From Clostridia bacterium (GTDB lineage: Bacteria > Bacillota_A > Clostridia > Christensenellales > Aristaeellaceae): a stretch of DNA of 64,000 nt. The stretch is taken from the NCBI GenBank assembly GCA_017525805.1, contig JAFXSH010000058.1, forward strand, positions 1-64,000. The letters are read 5' to 3'. Both the position numbers and the translations under genes were made by a program. Shown in pieces: positions 26,657 through 34,843 of the stretch. Each line of letters opens with the position of its first letter. Position 1 is the stretch's first letter. Below the pieces are notes generated by a model, which saw only the letters and a program-made list of their open reading frames with translations, was not told the origin of the DNA and made no database searches.

Positions 26657-27571
26657 TCACCACAGGGAATCGGGATAAATGCCTTCCTTCTTCATGCGGG
26701 CGATAGCCGCCTGCACCTGGGGCATATCGGGCTGATAGGTGACGCCGTACCACTTTTCCGGGCAGGGCAGCACCCGCACCCGGGCCTTTCCCTCGGCGAT
26801 CAGCTGATTGGGGATCAGGGGCAGGAAGTATTCGCATTTCAGGGGATTCTTGGGCAGGTTTTCCGCCAGAAATCCGGCAAAGCGGTTTTCGATTTCCGTT
26901 AAGATATCCGGGGTGAAGCCCCAGAAATTCATGGAAACAATGGTGCCTGCGGGCAGGAAGGTAAAGGTCTGACCATCGTCCTCGGTATAGGCCGCGCCGC
27001 CGTCCCGGGGTTCGATGTGGGTGCGCTCCACGATGCCGGTGAGGAATTGGCCGGTGGGGTCCATGGCGCACACGCCGCGGGCCACGTGGCCATTTTCCGT
27101 CAGGGTGTTTTCTACCTGATAGCCCACCATGGCGTATTCATTTTCGGCGTGGGGGGATACCAGGTAATCGTACAGGGTCTTGAACGCGCCTTTTCCGTAG
27201 AAATCGTCCGCGTTGATCACCGCGAAGGGAGCGGTGATGGCGTCCTTGGCGCACAGCACGGCGTGGGCTGTGCCCCAGGGCTTCACCCGGCCATCGGGAA
27301 TGGAAAAACCTGCGGGCAGAATATCGGGCCGCTGATGCACGTACTCGATTTCCGCCGCGCCGCCGATGCGCTTGCCCAGCGTTTCCCGGAACAGGGCTTC
27401 ATTTTCCGGCTTTACGATCAGGATGATCTTGCCAAAGCCCGCGCGCACCGCATCGAAAATGGAAAAATCGATGATCCAATGGTTTTGTGGGTCCACAGGG
27501 GCCATTTGCTTCAGTCCGCCGAACCGGCTGCCCAGCCCCGCCGCCATGATCACTACCTGGGGTTTCTGCAT
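26657..27571 (-). CDS. Sugar-1-phosphate nucleotidyltransferase
   Basis: A 304-residue nucleotidyltransferase. The NTP-binding loop VIMAAGLGSRFGGLKQM is at the N-terminus, FAVINADDFYGKGAF contains the metal Asp, and WGTAHAVLCA matches the UTP-hexose transferase pattern. The form is like the UDP-sugar pyrophosphorylases seen beside N-acetylhexosamine kinases. The ATG at 27571 follows GAGGAGG and is chosen over the frame start at 27601. A kinase of the NahK type lies 1.5 kb away on the same strand. It may make UDP-hexose or UDP-HexNAc; specificity not shown. Confidence 0.85.
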   Translation of the reverse strand: MQKPQVVIMAAGLGSRFGGLKQMAPVDPQNHWIIDFSIFDAVRAGFGKIILIVKPENEALFRETLGKRIGGAAEIEYVHQRPDILPAGFSIPDGRVKPWGTAHAVLCAKDAITAPFAVINADDFYGKGAFKTLYDYLVSPHAENEYAMVGYQVENTLTENGHVARGVCAMDPTGQFLTGIVERTHIEPRDGGAAYTEDDGQTFTFLPAGTIVSMNFWGFTPDILTEIENRFAGFLAENLPKNPLKCEYFLPLIPNQLIAEGKARVRVLPCPEKWYGVTYQPDMPQVQAAIARMKKEGIYPDSLW

Positions 27572-27630
27572 AAAGGATTCCTCCTCGGATGATTGCGTCA
27601 TTCCGCCGCGCGATCCCGCCCGGCAGCTTC

Positions 27631-27659
27631 ATTATATTCCTTTTTTTGTTTTTTGTCTA
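27631..27659 (-). promoter_or_regulatory. Promoter of the nucleotidyltransferase gene
   Basis: Minus strand: TAGACA (27654-27659), 17-nt spacer, TATAAT (27631-27636). Confidence 0.6.
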
Positions 27660-27730
27660 TCCTTCTTCCCAAAACTGCGCCCGCCGTGGTATACTTGGGA
27701 CAGCAAAAAGCATGCAAGGAGAAATGCGTC

Positions 27731-28957
27731 ATGAACGAAGAACAGAAGCTGCATCCCATGGGCACAGTGCTGGGCGACCCCCTGCCCGGCGCGCCGGTGC
27801 TGGCCGCCCGGGGAAACACGGTGACAGGCGTGCGTACCATCACGCTGATCCAGCCAGGCCAGGCGGACGTGCTGGCTGGGAAAAAGGATGGTCTTTATCC
27901 CCGGTACGACCGGCCCCTGACGGTGGAAGTATGGTATCCCGCCCTGCCGGGTACGGAAGCCGAGCGCGCGGTGTACACCGATCATATGGGCCGGGCGGAC
28001 CAGAATAACCTGACCCCTTACTCCATTGATGGCCGCGCTTACCGGAACGCCGCACCCGATCCGTCCGCCGGGCCCTGCCCGGTGATCGTGATTTCCCACG
28101 GCTATCCCGGCTCCCGCATCCTGCTGGTGAACTTAGCGGAAAACCTGTCCAGCAAGGGCTATGTGGTGCTCTCCATCGGGCACACCGATAATACCTATGA
28201 GGATTTCGCGGCTGAGGGTTCCATCGAAAGCGCGGTGATCCACCGGTCTTTGGATCAGCGGTTCGTGATTTCCCATCTGAAAACACTGAACGAGGAAGGC
28301 TTCCTGCGGGGCCTGCTGCTGCCCGATACCGTGGGCCTGATCGGCTTTTCCATGGGCGGCTATGGCGCGCTGCGCACTGTGGGGGCCCGGATCAGCCAAA
28401 AAGTTTTAGCGGATATCTTTGCTCCTGTGGCGGAGGAAGTGAAGGAAGAGGCAAACTGGCACGGGGATAAAACTGTGAAAGCCGCCGTGCTGTTCGCCCC
28501 TGCCGCTTTCTGGTTCGATCCCGCCCAGTCCGGGGATATCGATATCCCCACCCTCTGGTTCTGCGGAACCGCCGATAAAACGGTGGGCTATGATGCCGTG
28601 CGGCAATGCTGCGAAGGGGCCACAAATTCTGATCGGATTTTCATCACCTATGAGCGCTGCGGCCACAACGTGGCCAACAATCCCGCCCCCCTGGAGGCAA
28701 AATCCGCCTCCTGGGAGATTTACAAGCGCTGGGCCGATCCCGTGTGGGACACGTGGAAGATCAACAACCTGAACTGCCACTTCGTCACCGCGTTTATGGA
28801 CGGTATTTTGAAGGGAGACGCGGAAAAAGCGGCATACCTGAACGTCCCCACTCCCTGCGGAAAGGACGCGGACAGCGGCAAGGGCACGGGCTGGCCCGGT
28901 TTTCCGGAGGCTTCGCCCGCTGGGGTGATCTTGGAACACCTGCCCCCGCGGGCATAA
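27731..28957 (+). CDS. Alpha/beta hydrolase, PAF-acetylhydrolase/dienelactone hydrolase-like
   Basis: A 408-residue cytoplasmic hydrolase. VIVISHGYPGSR holds the oxyanion region; the nucleophile elbow is GLIGFSMGGYGAL; the acid is likely Asp in LWFCGTADKTVGYD; and the base His is in YERCGHNVANN. The order Ser-Asp-His fits the PAF-AH/DLH group. The ATG at 27731 follows AAGGAGA; the longer frame starting at 27593 is upstream leader. A possible -10 TATACT is at 27690-27695 but the -35 is weak. Substrate unknown. Confidence 0.85.
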   Translation: MNEEQKLHPMGTVLGDPLPGAPVLAARGNTVTGVRTITLIQPGQADVLAGKKDGLYPRYDRPLTVEVWYPALPGTEAERAVYTDHMGRADQNNLTPYSIDGRAYRNAAPDPSAGPCPVIVISHGYPGSRILLVNLAENLSSKGYVVLSIGHTDNTYEDFAAEGSIESAVIHRSLDQRFVISHLKTLNEEGFLRGLLLPDTVGLIGFSMGGYGALRTVGARISQKVLADIFAPVAEEVKEEANWHGDKTVKAAVLFAPAAFWFDPAQSGDIDIPTLWFCGTADKTVGYDAVRQCCEGATNSDRIFITYERCGHNVANNPAPLEAKSASWEIYKRWADPVWDTWKINNLNCHFVTAFMDGILKGDAEKAAYLNVPTPCGKDADSGKGTGWPGFPEASPAGVILEHLPPRA

Positions 28958-28967
28958 AACCGCATAC

Positions 28968-28998
28968 GCAAAAGCGCCGGGCGTTCCGGCGCTTTTGC
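28968..28998. terminator. Hairpin between hydrolase and kinase genes
   Basis: A perfect 13-bp stem gcaaaagcgccgg/ccggcgcttttgc with a 5-nt loop lies between convergent genes; the T tract is within the stem. Confidence 0.7.
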
Positions 28999-29016
28999 AA
29001 TATACAGATTTGCTTA

Positions 29017-30150
29017 TCAAGCGTTCTGATACTTATGGGCGCATTCCCGCACGATGGCGTTCATGGCGTCCTGCTTTTCCAGCATATCCTTGGCCAGGGC
29101 GATCTGGCAGCGGGTACGGACCAGGTTGTGCTTATCCTTTTTTACGTTGAAATACTTGTCGCCGTTGATGTAGTCATCCAGGAAACGGGTGGCCAGCTCG
29201 CAGGCCAGCACGAAGCTGGACATGCCCAGGGTTTCCACCTCCAGGGGCGTTAAGGTCTTGGCCGTCTTTTTCAGGAAGCCTTCGGCGAAAGCCCAGAAAA
29301 TGTTCAGGTTCACGCCTGCTTTCTGGTAATCCTCGCTGTCCTCTTCCACAAAGTTGGCGGCAAAGCGGATGGCGTCGCCGAAATCGTGCCCCACCAAACC
29401 GGGCATCACGGTGTCCAGATCCACCACCACGATCGCGTCGCGAGTCTTTTCATCAAACAGCACGTTGTTGATTTTGGTATCGTTATGGGTCACCCGCAGG
29501 GGCAGCTTTCCCTGGTTGTAAAGGTCGGTAAGATGGCAGGCCTGATCCTGAACGGAAAGCAGCCATTCCAATTCTTCCTTTACCTCGGACACTCTGCCGC
29601 ATTCGTCCCGCACCACGTCCCGCAGCATGGCGTCGTAGCGCTTGCGGGTGTCGTGGAAATCCGGGATCGTATAATAGAGCTGGGTGGCGTCAAAATCGCT
29701 GAGCATCATCTGGAATTCGCCGAACGCCTCCCCGGCGTTGCGCACCACGCGGATATCATCGCAGCTGTCAAAAGTGACGGAGGGCACGTAATTGCAGATG
29801 CGCCAGAAGCTGTCGGACTCATCCATCAGATAGGTTTTTCTGTTGCCGCTTCCGTCTATGGTGTGATGGTAATGCAGGCTCACCTTGTTCGGCACTTTTT
29901 TATGAATGTATTCCGTTACTTTGTCGATGTTTTCCATCAACTGGATGGGATTCTTAAAAGCGTAGGTGTTCACCCGCTGCACCAAGTAAGGCTTGATCAC
30001 CGCCATGCCGGTGCCGTCGTCTCGGATATAGTTCACTTTGTAGGTCATGTTTACGTTGCCCTGGCTCACTTCCTCATAACTGAAAAAGGGCCCGGGGATG
30101 CGAAACGCTTCCCCAACCTTGAGAAGCTTGCGCGCGATATCCTGATTCAT
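29017..30150 (-). CDS. N-acetylhexosamine 1-kinase-like phosphotransferase
   Basis: A 377-residue kinase of the aminoglycoside/choline phosphotransferase (APH) fold. The Brenner motif is RVTHNDTKINNVLFD and the metal site is VVVDLDTVMPGLVGHDFGDAIR. The layout matches NahK of bifidobacteria, which phosphorylates GlcNAc or GalNAc at C1 using a comparable HNDTKxNN motif. Together with the nucleotidyltransferase at 26657 this would give a salvage route hexosamine to hexosamine-1-P to UDP-sugar. No lacto-N-biose phosphorylase or epimerase is in the window. Confidence 0.8.
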   Translation of the reverse strand: MNQDIARKLLKVGEAFRIPGPFFSYEEVSQGNVNMTYKVNYIRDDGTGMAVIKPYLVQRVNTYAFKNPIQLMENIDKVTEYIHKKVPNKVSLHYHHTIDGSGNRKTYLMDESDSFWRICNYVPSVTFDSCDDIRVVRNAGEAFGEFQMMLSDFDATQLYYTIPDFHDTRKRYDAMLRDVVRDECGRVSEVKEELEWLLSVQDQACHLTDLYNQGKLPLRVTHNDTKINNVLFDEKTRDAIVVVDLDTVMPGLVGHDFGDAIRFAANFVEEDSEDYQKAGVNLNIFWAFAEGFLKKTAKTLTPLEVETLGMSSFVLACELATRFLDDYINGDKYFNVKKDKHNLVRTRCQIALAKDMLEKQDAMNAIVRECAHKYQNA

Positions 30151-30186
30151 TCTTTTCCCTCGCTTATTTTTCCATCAATCAATTCC

Positions 30187-30203
30187 TGCCATGAACTGGC
30201 AGA
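30187..30203. promoter_or_regulatory. Operator-like inverted repeat in the kinase leader
   Basis: ctgcca-tgaac-tggcag is a 6-bp palindrome with 5-nt spacer, just downstream of the predicted transcription start of the NahK-like gene. It may be a repressor site. Confidence 0.35.
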
Positions 30204-30215
30204 AATTTCATCTGT

Positions 30216-30244
30216 ATCATACTGGATTTTGCTGTTTTTGTCAA
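30216..30244 (-). promoter_or_regulatory. Promoter of the NahK-like gene
   Basis: Minus strand: consensus TTGACA (30239-30244), 17-nt spacer, TATGAT (30216-30221). Confidence 0.75.
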
Positions 30245-30306
30245 TCAAAACGTCGGATTCTTCATAATCATTTCATTTTCTCCCTGGGTTTTGCTTAAAA
30301 ATACCT

Positions 30307-30335
30307 TTGCTTCCGTCGCCGTATCATAGTATAAT
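30307..30335 (+). promoter_or_regulatory. Promoter of the helicase gene
   Basis: TTGCTT (30307-30312), 17-nt spacer, TATAAT (30330-30335), then SD GGGAGG/AAGGAAG before the ATG at 30370. Confidence 0.7.
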
Positions 30336-30369
30336 ACCTGCAAACAATCACGGGAGGGAAAGGAAGACC

Positions 30370-32589
30370 ATGACGGCGGAAACGGTGCTTGCCGCCCTGG
30401 CGGCGATCCGCGCGCCCCAGGCGCGGGACGAATACGACCTGCACGGCCTGACGGCTGACGCCTTGCGGCGGGCGGATATTCCCTTCCATCATGAAGCGCC
30501 CCTGGCCCCCCGGTGCCGCGTCGATTTTCTGTGCGGCACGGTGGGCATCGAGATCAAACGGGGCAGGCCGGACAAAACGCCGGTGGAAAAGCAATTGCGG
30601 CGCTATGCCGAAACAGGGAAGCTTACCGCCCTGGTTTTGCTTTCCGAAAAAGCCCTGCCCTCCCTGCCGGGGTTCGTTTGCGGTATTCCCGTGTACCCGG
30701 TGAGCCTGTACAAGCTGTGGGGCATCGCCACGGACACGGCGGGCGAAAAGAAAGCCGAAACAGTTCCCGAACCGCCCTTGGACATACCCATGGAAATAAA
30801 CGAAGAAGCCCCGCCGGAAAGCGCCTCGCCTCTCTCCCTGGAGGACAGCATCCTGCGGGATTTATCCCAGGAGGATATTCCGCCCTTCCTGCGGGACGGG
30901 GAACCCGCTTCCTATTATTATGGCGTGCTGTCCTACAACGCCCGGCGGAAATGCTGGGTGATCAAGGGGGATCCCACCGTGACGGAACTGGCCAAGCGCC
31001 TGTTCCCCGGCAGCGACGCCAAACGGGGGGAAGCTCGCTTCACCGCCCACCGGCGCGTCGTGGGGGACGTGAGCTGGCTGATGCAGCGCTATCCCCTGGA
31101 AATCGCCCCCCGGGATCGGGAACGCTGGCGGCAGGCCATGAACCAGGCCCGGGATTATTACCGGGAGAGGGAGCGGGCCCGCACCCTGCTGCCCGCCCCT
31201 CAGCCCACCCCAGCCGTGTTTTCGGGCGAGCTTCGGCCCTTTCAGCAGATCGGCCTGCGCTGGCTGCTGCTGACGCCCCGGGCGCTGCTGGCCGATGAAA
31301 TGGGCCTGGGCAAAACGGTGCAGGCCCTGGCCTGCGCAGCCCAGGAGGGAATTTTTCCCCTGCTGATCGTGCCGCCGCCCCACCTGTGCCGCAACTGGCT
31401 GGCGGAAACAATACGTTTCCTTCGGATCAACGGCCGCCCGCCCCGTGTGCATATCGTGAAGGGCTTAACGCCCTACGCCCTGCCGGAAGCGGACGTGTAC
31501 ATCCTGCATTATCTGCTGCTGCGAGGCTGGAAGGAAGCGCTGCCCCCCATGAGCTTCCACACTGTGATTTTTGACGAAATTCAGGAGCTGCGCCGGACCG
31601 GATCGGAAAAATACAGCGCGGCCAGCCTGCTGTCTGAAAGCTGCCAGCGGGTGATCGGCCTGTCCGGCACCCCCATTTATAATTACGGCAGCGAAATCTG
31701 GAACGTCATCAACATCCTGGACTTTCATTTCTTAGGCGACTGGGAAACCTTCACCCGGGAATGGTGCGCCGGGTACGGCAACCGCATCGTGCAGAAGCCC
31801 GAACTGCTGGGCGATCATCTGCGCCGGGAAGGTCTGATGCTGCGCCGCACCAAGCAGGAGGTGCTGCCCGAGCTGCCGGAAAAGCGGCGGCTGGTGCAGG
31901 AAATCGACGCGGACGACGCCCTGTACGCGCGCCTCATGGCGCCGGTATGGGAAAAGCTGTACCGCTGGCGGCTGGATCAGGCTCTGACCGCTTCCGCCCG
32001 CGCCCTGCTGGAGGATCAGATTTCCCAGGACGCCCGCCAGGCCACGGGGCTGGCGAAAGCCCCCTACGTGTGCCAGTTCGTGAAAGCATTGGTGAACGCC
32101 GGCGAAAAAGTTCTGCTGTTTGCACACCATCACGCCGTGATGGATATTTACAAAAACGAACTGAAAAACGAGCGTCCCGCGTTCATTACCGGCCGGGAAA
32201 CCGCCGCCCGGAAAGAGGAAGCGGCGGATCGGTTCATGACCGGTAAAACGGACCTGTGCGTCGTTTCCATGCGGGCGGCCAGCGGCCTGAACCTGCAGCG
32301 GGCCTCCTGCGTGGTATTCGGAGAACTGGACTGGAGCCCCGCCGTGCACGCCCAGGCGGAAGACCGGGCCCACCGCATGGGCCAAAAGGATTCCCTTTTG
32401 TGCTATTATCTGGTGGCCCCCCGTGGCAGCGACCAGGACATGCAGGAAGCCCTGGGCCTCAAGGTGAGCCAGTTTCAGCTGCTCATGGGCGACCAGGCGG
32501 AAACTCAGGCCCATTCCGAAGCGGGAGCCAATTTTGCCCGGCGGCACGTGGAAAAGCTGATCGCCGCCATGGAAAAACGGGAGGCTTGA
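30370..32589 (+). CDS. SNF2-family helicase with N-terminal PD-(D/E)XK nuclease-like domain
   Basis: A 739-residue two-part protein. Residues ~1-120 look like a PD-(D/E)XK nuclease: YDLHGLTADALRRADIPFH is followed by RVDFLCGTVGIEIKRGRP, giving Asp52, Glu61 and Lys63 in the D-x8-ExK spacing. A SMARCAL1-like middle (VIKGDPTVTELAKRLFP, WLMQRYPLEI) precedes the SNF2 motor: Walker A LADEMGLGKTVQALA near residue 310, Walker B FDEIQEL, motif III LSGTPIYNYG, motif V MRAASGLNLQ and motif VI QAEDRAHRMGQ. All helicase motifs are complete. A single-gene transcript with its own promoter and no restriction or defence neighbours. DNA repair or fork remodelling is the likeliest role. Confidence 0.85.
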   Translation: MTAETVLAALAAIRAPQARDEYDLHGLTADALRRADIPFHHEAPLAPRCRVDFLCGTVGIEIKRGRPDKTPVEKQLRRYAETGKLTALVLLSEKALPSLPGFVCGIPVYPVSLYKLWGIATDTAGEKKAETVPEPPLDIPMEINEEAPPESASPLSLEDSILRDLSQEDIPPFLRDGEPASYYYGVLSYNARRKCWVIKGDPTVTELAKRLFPGSDAKRGEARFTAHRRVVGDVSWLMQRYPLEIAPRDRERWRQAMNQARDYYRERERARTLLPAPQPTPAVFSGELRPFQQIGLRWLLLTPRALLADEMGLGKTVQALACAAQEGIFPLLIVPPPHLCRNWLAETIRFLRINGRPPRVHIVKGLTPYALPEADVYILHYLLLRGWKEALPPMSFHTVIFDEIQELRRTGSEKYSAASLLSESCQRVIGLSGTPIYNYGSEIWNVINILDFHFLGDWETFTREWCAGYGNRIVQKPELLGDHLRREGLMLRRTKQEVLPELPEKRRLVQEIDADDALYARLMAPVWEKLYRWRLDQALTASARALLEDQISQDARQATGLAKAPYVCQFVKALVNAGEKVLLFAHHHAVMDIYKNELKNERPAFITGRETAARKEEAADRFMTGKTDLCVVSMRAASGLNLQRASCVVFGELDWSPAVHAQAEDRAHRMGQKDSLLCYYLVAPRGSDQDMQEALGLKVSQFQLLMGDQAETQAHSEAGANFARRHVEKLIAAMEKREA

Positions 32590-32709
32590 ACCCTCCCCGG
32601 CGTTTCCTTTTCTCCCGCGAAAAAAAATTGAAATTATTTTTGTAAATAGCAGGAAAAAAGGAAAGTACGGCGAAACATAATAAAATGCTCGTACTATGGA
32701 GTGGTATGT

Positions 32710-34746
32710 ATGCCGTACACCATTGCACGCCACGCCGGTTATTGCGCCGGAGTGCGAAAGGCCATGGAGCTGGCGCTCAGCGCCGCGCGGGAAGCCAGGG
32801 AGCAGGGTATCCCCTGCTATTCCTTAGGGGAGCTGATCCACAATCCCGACGCCGTGAGGGCCCTAAGGCAGGAAGGCGTCATTCCTGTGGAACGGGTGGA
32901 GGACGCCAAAGGCGGCATGATCCTGCTGCGCAGCCACGGCGTGCCGCCCCAGGTGGAAGAGCAATGCCGGAAGCAGGGCCTGATCGTTCGGGACTGTACC
33001 TGCGCTTCCGTCCGCGCCCTGCACAACATCGTGCGGGAAAGCGGCGAACAGGGTATACCGGTAATCCTGGTGGGCGAACCGGACCATCCCGAAGTACAGG
33101 GCACCGCCGCCTGGTGCCCCGGCAAGTGTTACATCGTGCGCACGGAAGCGGACGTGGACGCTCTGCCGGAGATGGAAAGGGCGCTGGCCGTTTCCCAAAC
33201 CACCTTTTCCCTGAGCGCGTGGGAAAAGATTTTGAAAAAGCTCAACGCGCGCTATAAGGATTTGGACGCCCGCTGCACCATCTGCCCCGCCACCCAAATG
33301 CGCCAGCAGGAAGCAAAAGCCCTGGCCGCCCAGGTGGACGCCATGATCGTGGTGGGCGGCAGGAGCAGCGCCAATACGCGCAAATTATACGAAGTATGCC
33401 GGGCCATTTGCCCGCGCACCATTTTGGTGGAACGTGCGGAGGAAATTCCTTCACACTTTGCAGATATCCACAATCATCACATAGGAATAGCCGCCGGCGC
33501 ATCCACACCGGATTGGTCATTTAAGGAGGTTGTCACACGCATGAACGAACAGGAACGCATCGACCAGGAAACCCAGGAACCCGTCGCCAATGTTGAACAG
33601 GAAACTCAGGAGAATCAGGCCCTGACCATGGAAGACATTGAAAAGACCGTGGTTCGCATCCGCACGGGCCAGACCGTAACTGGCACCGTCGTGCAAATCA
33701 ACGATGACGAAGTGTGCGTCAACATCGGTTATAAGTCCGATGGTTTGATCAAGCGCTCCGAATTGGTTGATCAGGACGTGAAGCTCAACGACGAGATCGA
33801 GGTCGAGGTCGTTAAGGTAAACGACGGCGAAGGCAACGTCCTGCTTTCCCAGCGCAACATCGTGAACCGCAAGGCTTGGGACGCGCTGATGGAAAAGTTT
33901 GAGAACAACGAATACATCGACGCTGTGGGCAAGGAAGCCGTCAAGGGCGGCTTGCTGGCCAGCGTCGAGGGCGGCATTCGCGCTTTCGTGCCCGCTTCCC
34001 AGCTGGCGCAGCGCTACGTTGAAAAGATCGGCCAGTTCGTGGGCCAGCCCATGAAGCTGAAGATCATCGACGTGGACAAGCAGAAAAAGCGCATCGTGGC
34101 CAGCCGCAAGCAGGTCATTGAAGAAGAAAGCGCCGCCAAGAAGGCCGCCGCTTGGGAGAAGCTGGAAGAGGGCGCTGTGGTGAAGGGCATCGTTCGCCGG
34201 TTTGCTGATTTCGGCGCGTTCGTCGATTTAGACGGCGTGGACGGCCTGATCCATATCACCGACCTGGCCTGGAACCGCGTGAATCATCCCAGCGATGTGC
34301 TGCAGGTGAACCAGGAAGTGGAAGTGAAGGTGCTGAAGCTGGACCGCGAACGGGAACGCATTCAGCTGGGTTACAAGCAGCTGCAGCCCATGCCCTGGGA
34401 CAACATCGAAGAAAAGTATCCCGTGGGCGCTATCTTGGAGCGCAACGTGGTGCGCATCCGTCCCTTCGGCGCGTTCATCGAGCTGGAGCCCGGCGTGGAC
34501 GGCCTGGTGCATATTTCCCAGTGCGCCCTCACCCGCATCGCCAAGGTGGAAGACGTGCTGCAGGTGGGTCAGCCCGTGCGGGTCAAGGTGCTGGCTGTTG
34601 ATCCCGAAGCCAAGCGCATCAGCCTGAGCATTCGCGAAGCCCTGGCCGACGAAGCTTTCGTGGAAGAAGAAGCTCTGGAAATCCCCGGCGAAGCCGAGGA
34701 AGCCCCTGCTGCCGAAGCTCCCGAAGCCCCCGCCGACGCTGAATAA
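32710..34746 (+). CDS. ispH: IspH-ribosomal protein S1 fusion
   Basis: A 678-residue fusion. Residues 1-277 are IspH, the 4Fe-4S enzyme making IPP and DMAPP in the last MEP step: the three cluster cysteines are in HAGYCAGVRKA, RDCTCAS and ARCTICPATQMRQ. From Met278 on there is S1-like protein with four S1 domains (for instance FGAFVDLDGVDGLIHITDLA and PFGAFIELEPGVDGLVHIS). This fusion is known in Clostridia. The ATG at 32710 is chosen because GGAG lies 8 nt upstream. A strong internal SD precedes Met278, so a free S1 may also be made. The tail is Ala/Glu/Pro-rich. Confidence 0.93.
   Translation: MPYTIARHAGYCAGVRKAMELALSAAREAREQGIPCYSLGELIHNPDAVRALRQEGVIPVERVEDAKGGMILLRSHGVPPQVEEQCRKQGLIVRDCTCASVRALHNIVRESGEQGIPVILVGEPDHPEVQGTAAWCPGKCYIVRTEADVDALPEMERALAVSQTTFSLSAWEKILKKLNARYKDLDARCTICPATQMRQQEAKALAAQVDAMIVVGGRSSANTRKLYEVCRAICPRTILVERAEEIPSHFADIHNHHIGIAAGASTPDWSFKEVVTRMNEQERIDQETQEPVANVEQETQENQALTMEDIEKTVVRIRTGQTVTGTVVQINDDEVCVNIGYKSDGLIKRSELVDQDVKLNDEIEVEVVKVNDGEGNVLLSQRNIVNRKAWDALMEKFENNEYIDAVGKEAVKGGLLASVEGGIRAFVPASQLAQRYVEKIGQFVGQPMKLKIIDVDKQKKRIVASRKQVIEEESAAKKAAAWEKLEEGAVVKGIVRRFADFGAFVDLDGVDGLIHITDLAWNRVNHPSDVLQVNQEVEVKVLKLDRERERIQLGYKQLQPMPWDNIEEKYPVGAILERNVVRIRPFGAFIELEPGVDGLVHISQCALTRIAKVEDVLQVGQPVRVKVLAVDPEAKRISLSIREALADEAFVEEEALEIPGEAEEAPAAEAPEAPADAE
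33523..33543 (+). promoter_or_regulatory. Internal ribosome binding site ahead of the S1 part
   Basis: AAGGAGGT (33523-33530) sits 10 nt before the in-frame ATG at 33541, exactly at the IspH/S1 boundary. Confidence 0.6.
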
Positions 34747-34761
34747 TGAACCGGTAAAACA

Positions 34762-34798
34762 CTGCCGCGCCCAATTCCATAGGACGCGGCGGTTTTTT
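34762..34798 (+). terminator. Terminator of ispH-S1
   Basis: An 8-bp stem ctgccgcg/cgcggcgg with a 15-nt loop is followed by TTTTTT. Confidence 0.85.
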
Positions 34799-34843
34799 CT
34801 GCTTTTTTGAATGAAAAACATACGAGTTCGGAGGCCCTTTGCC

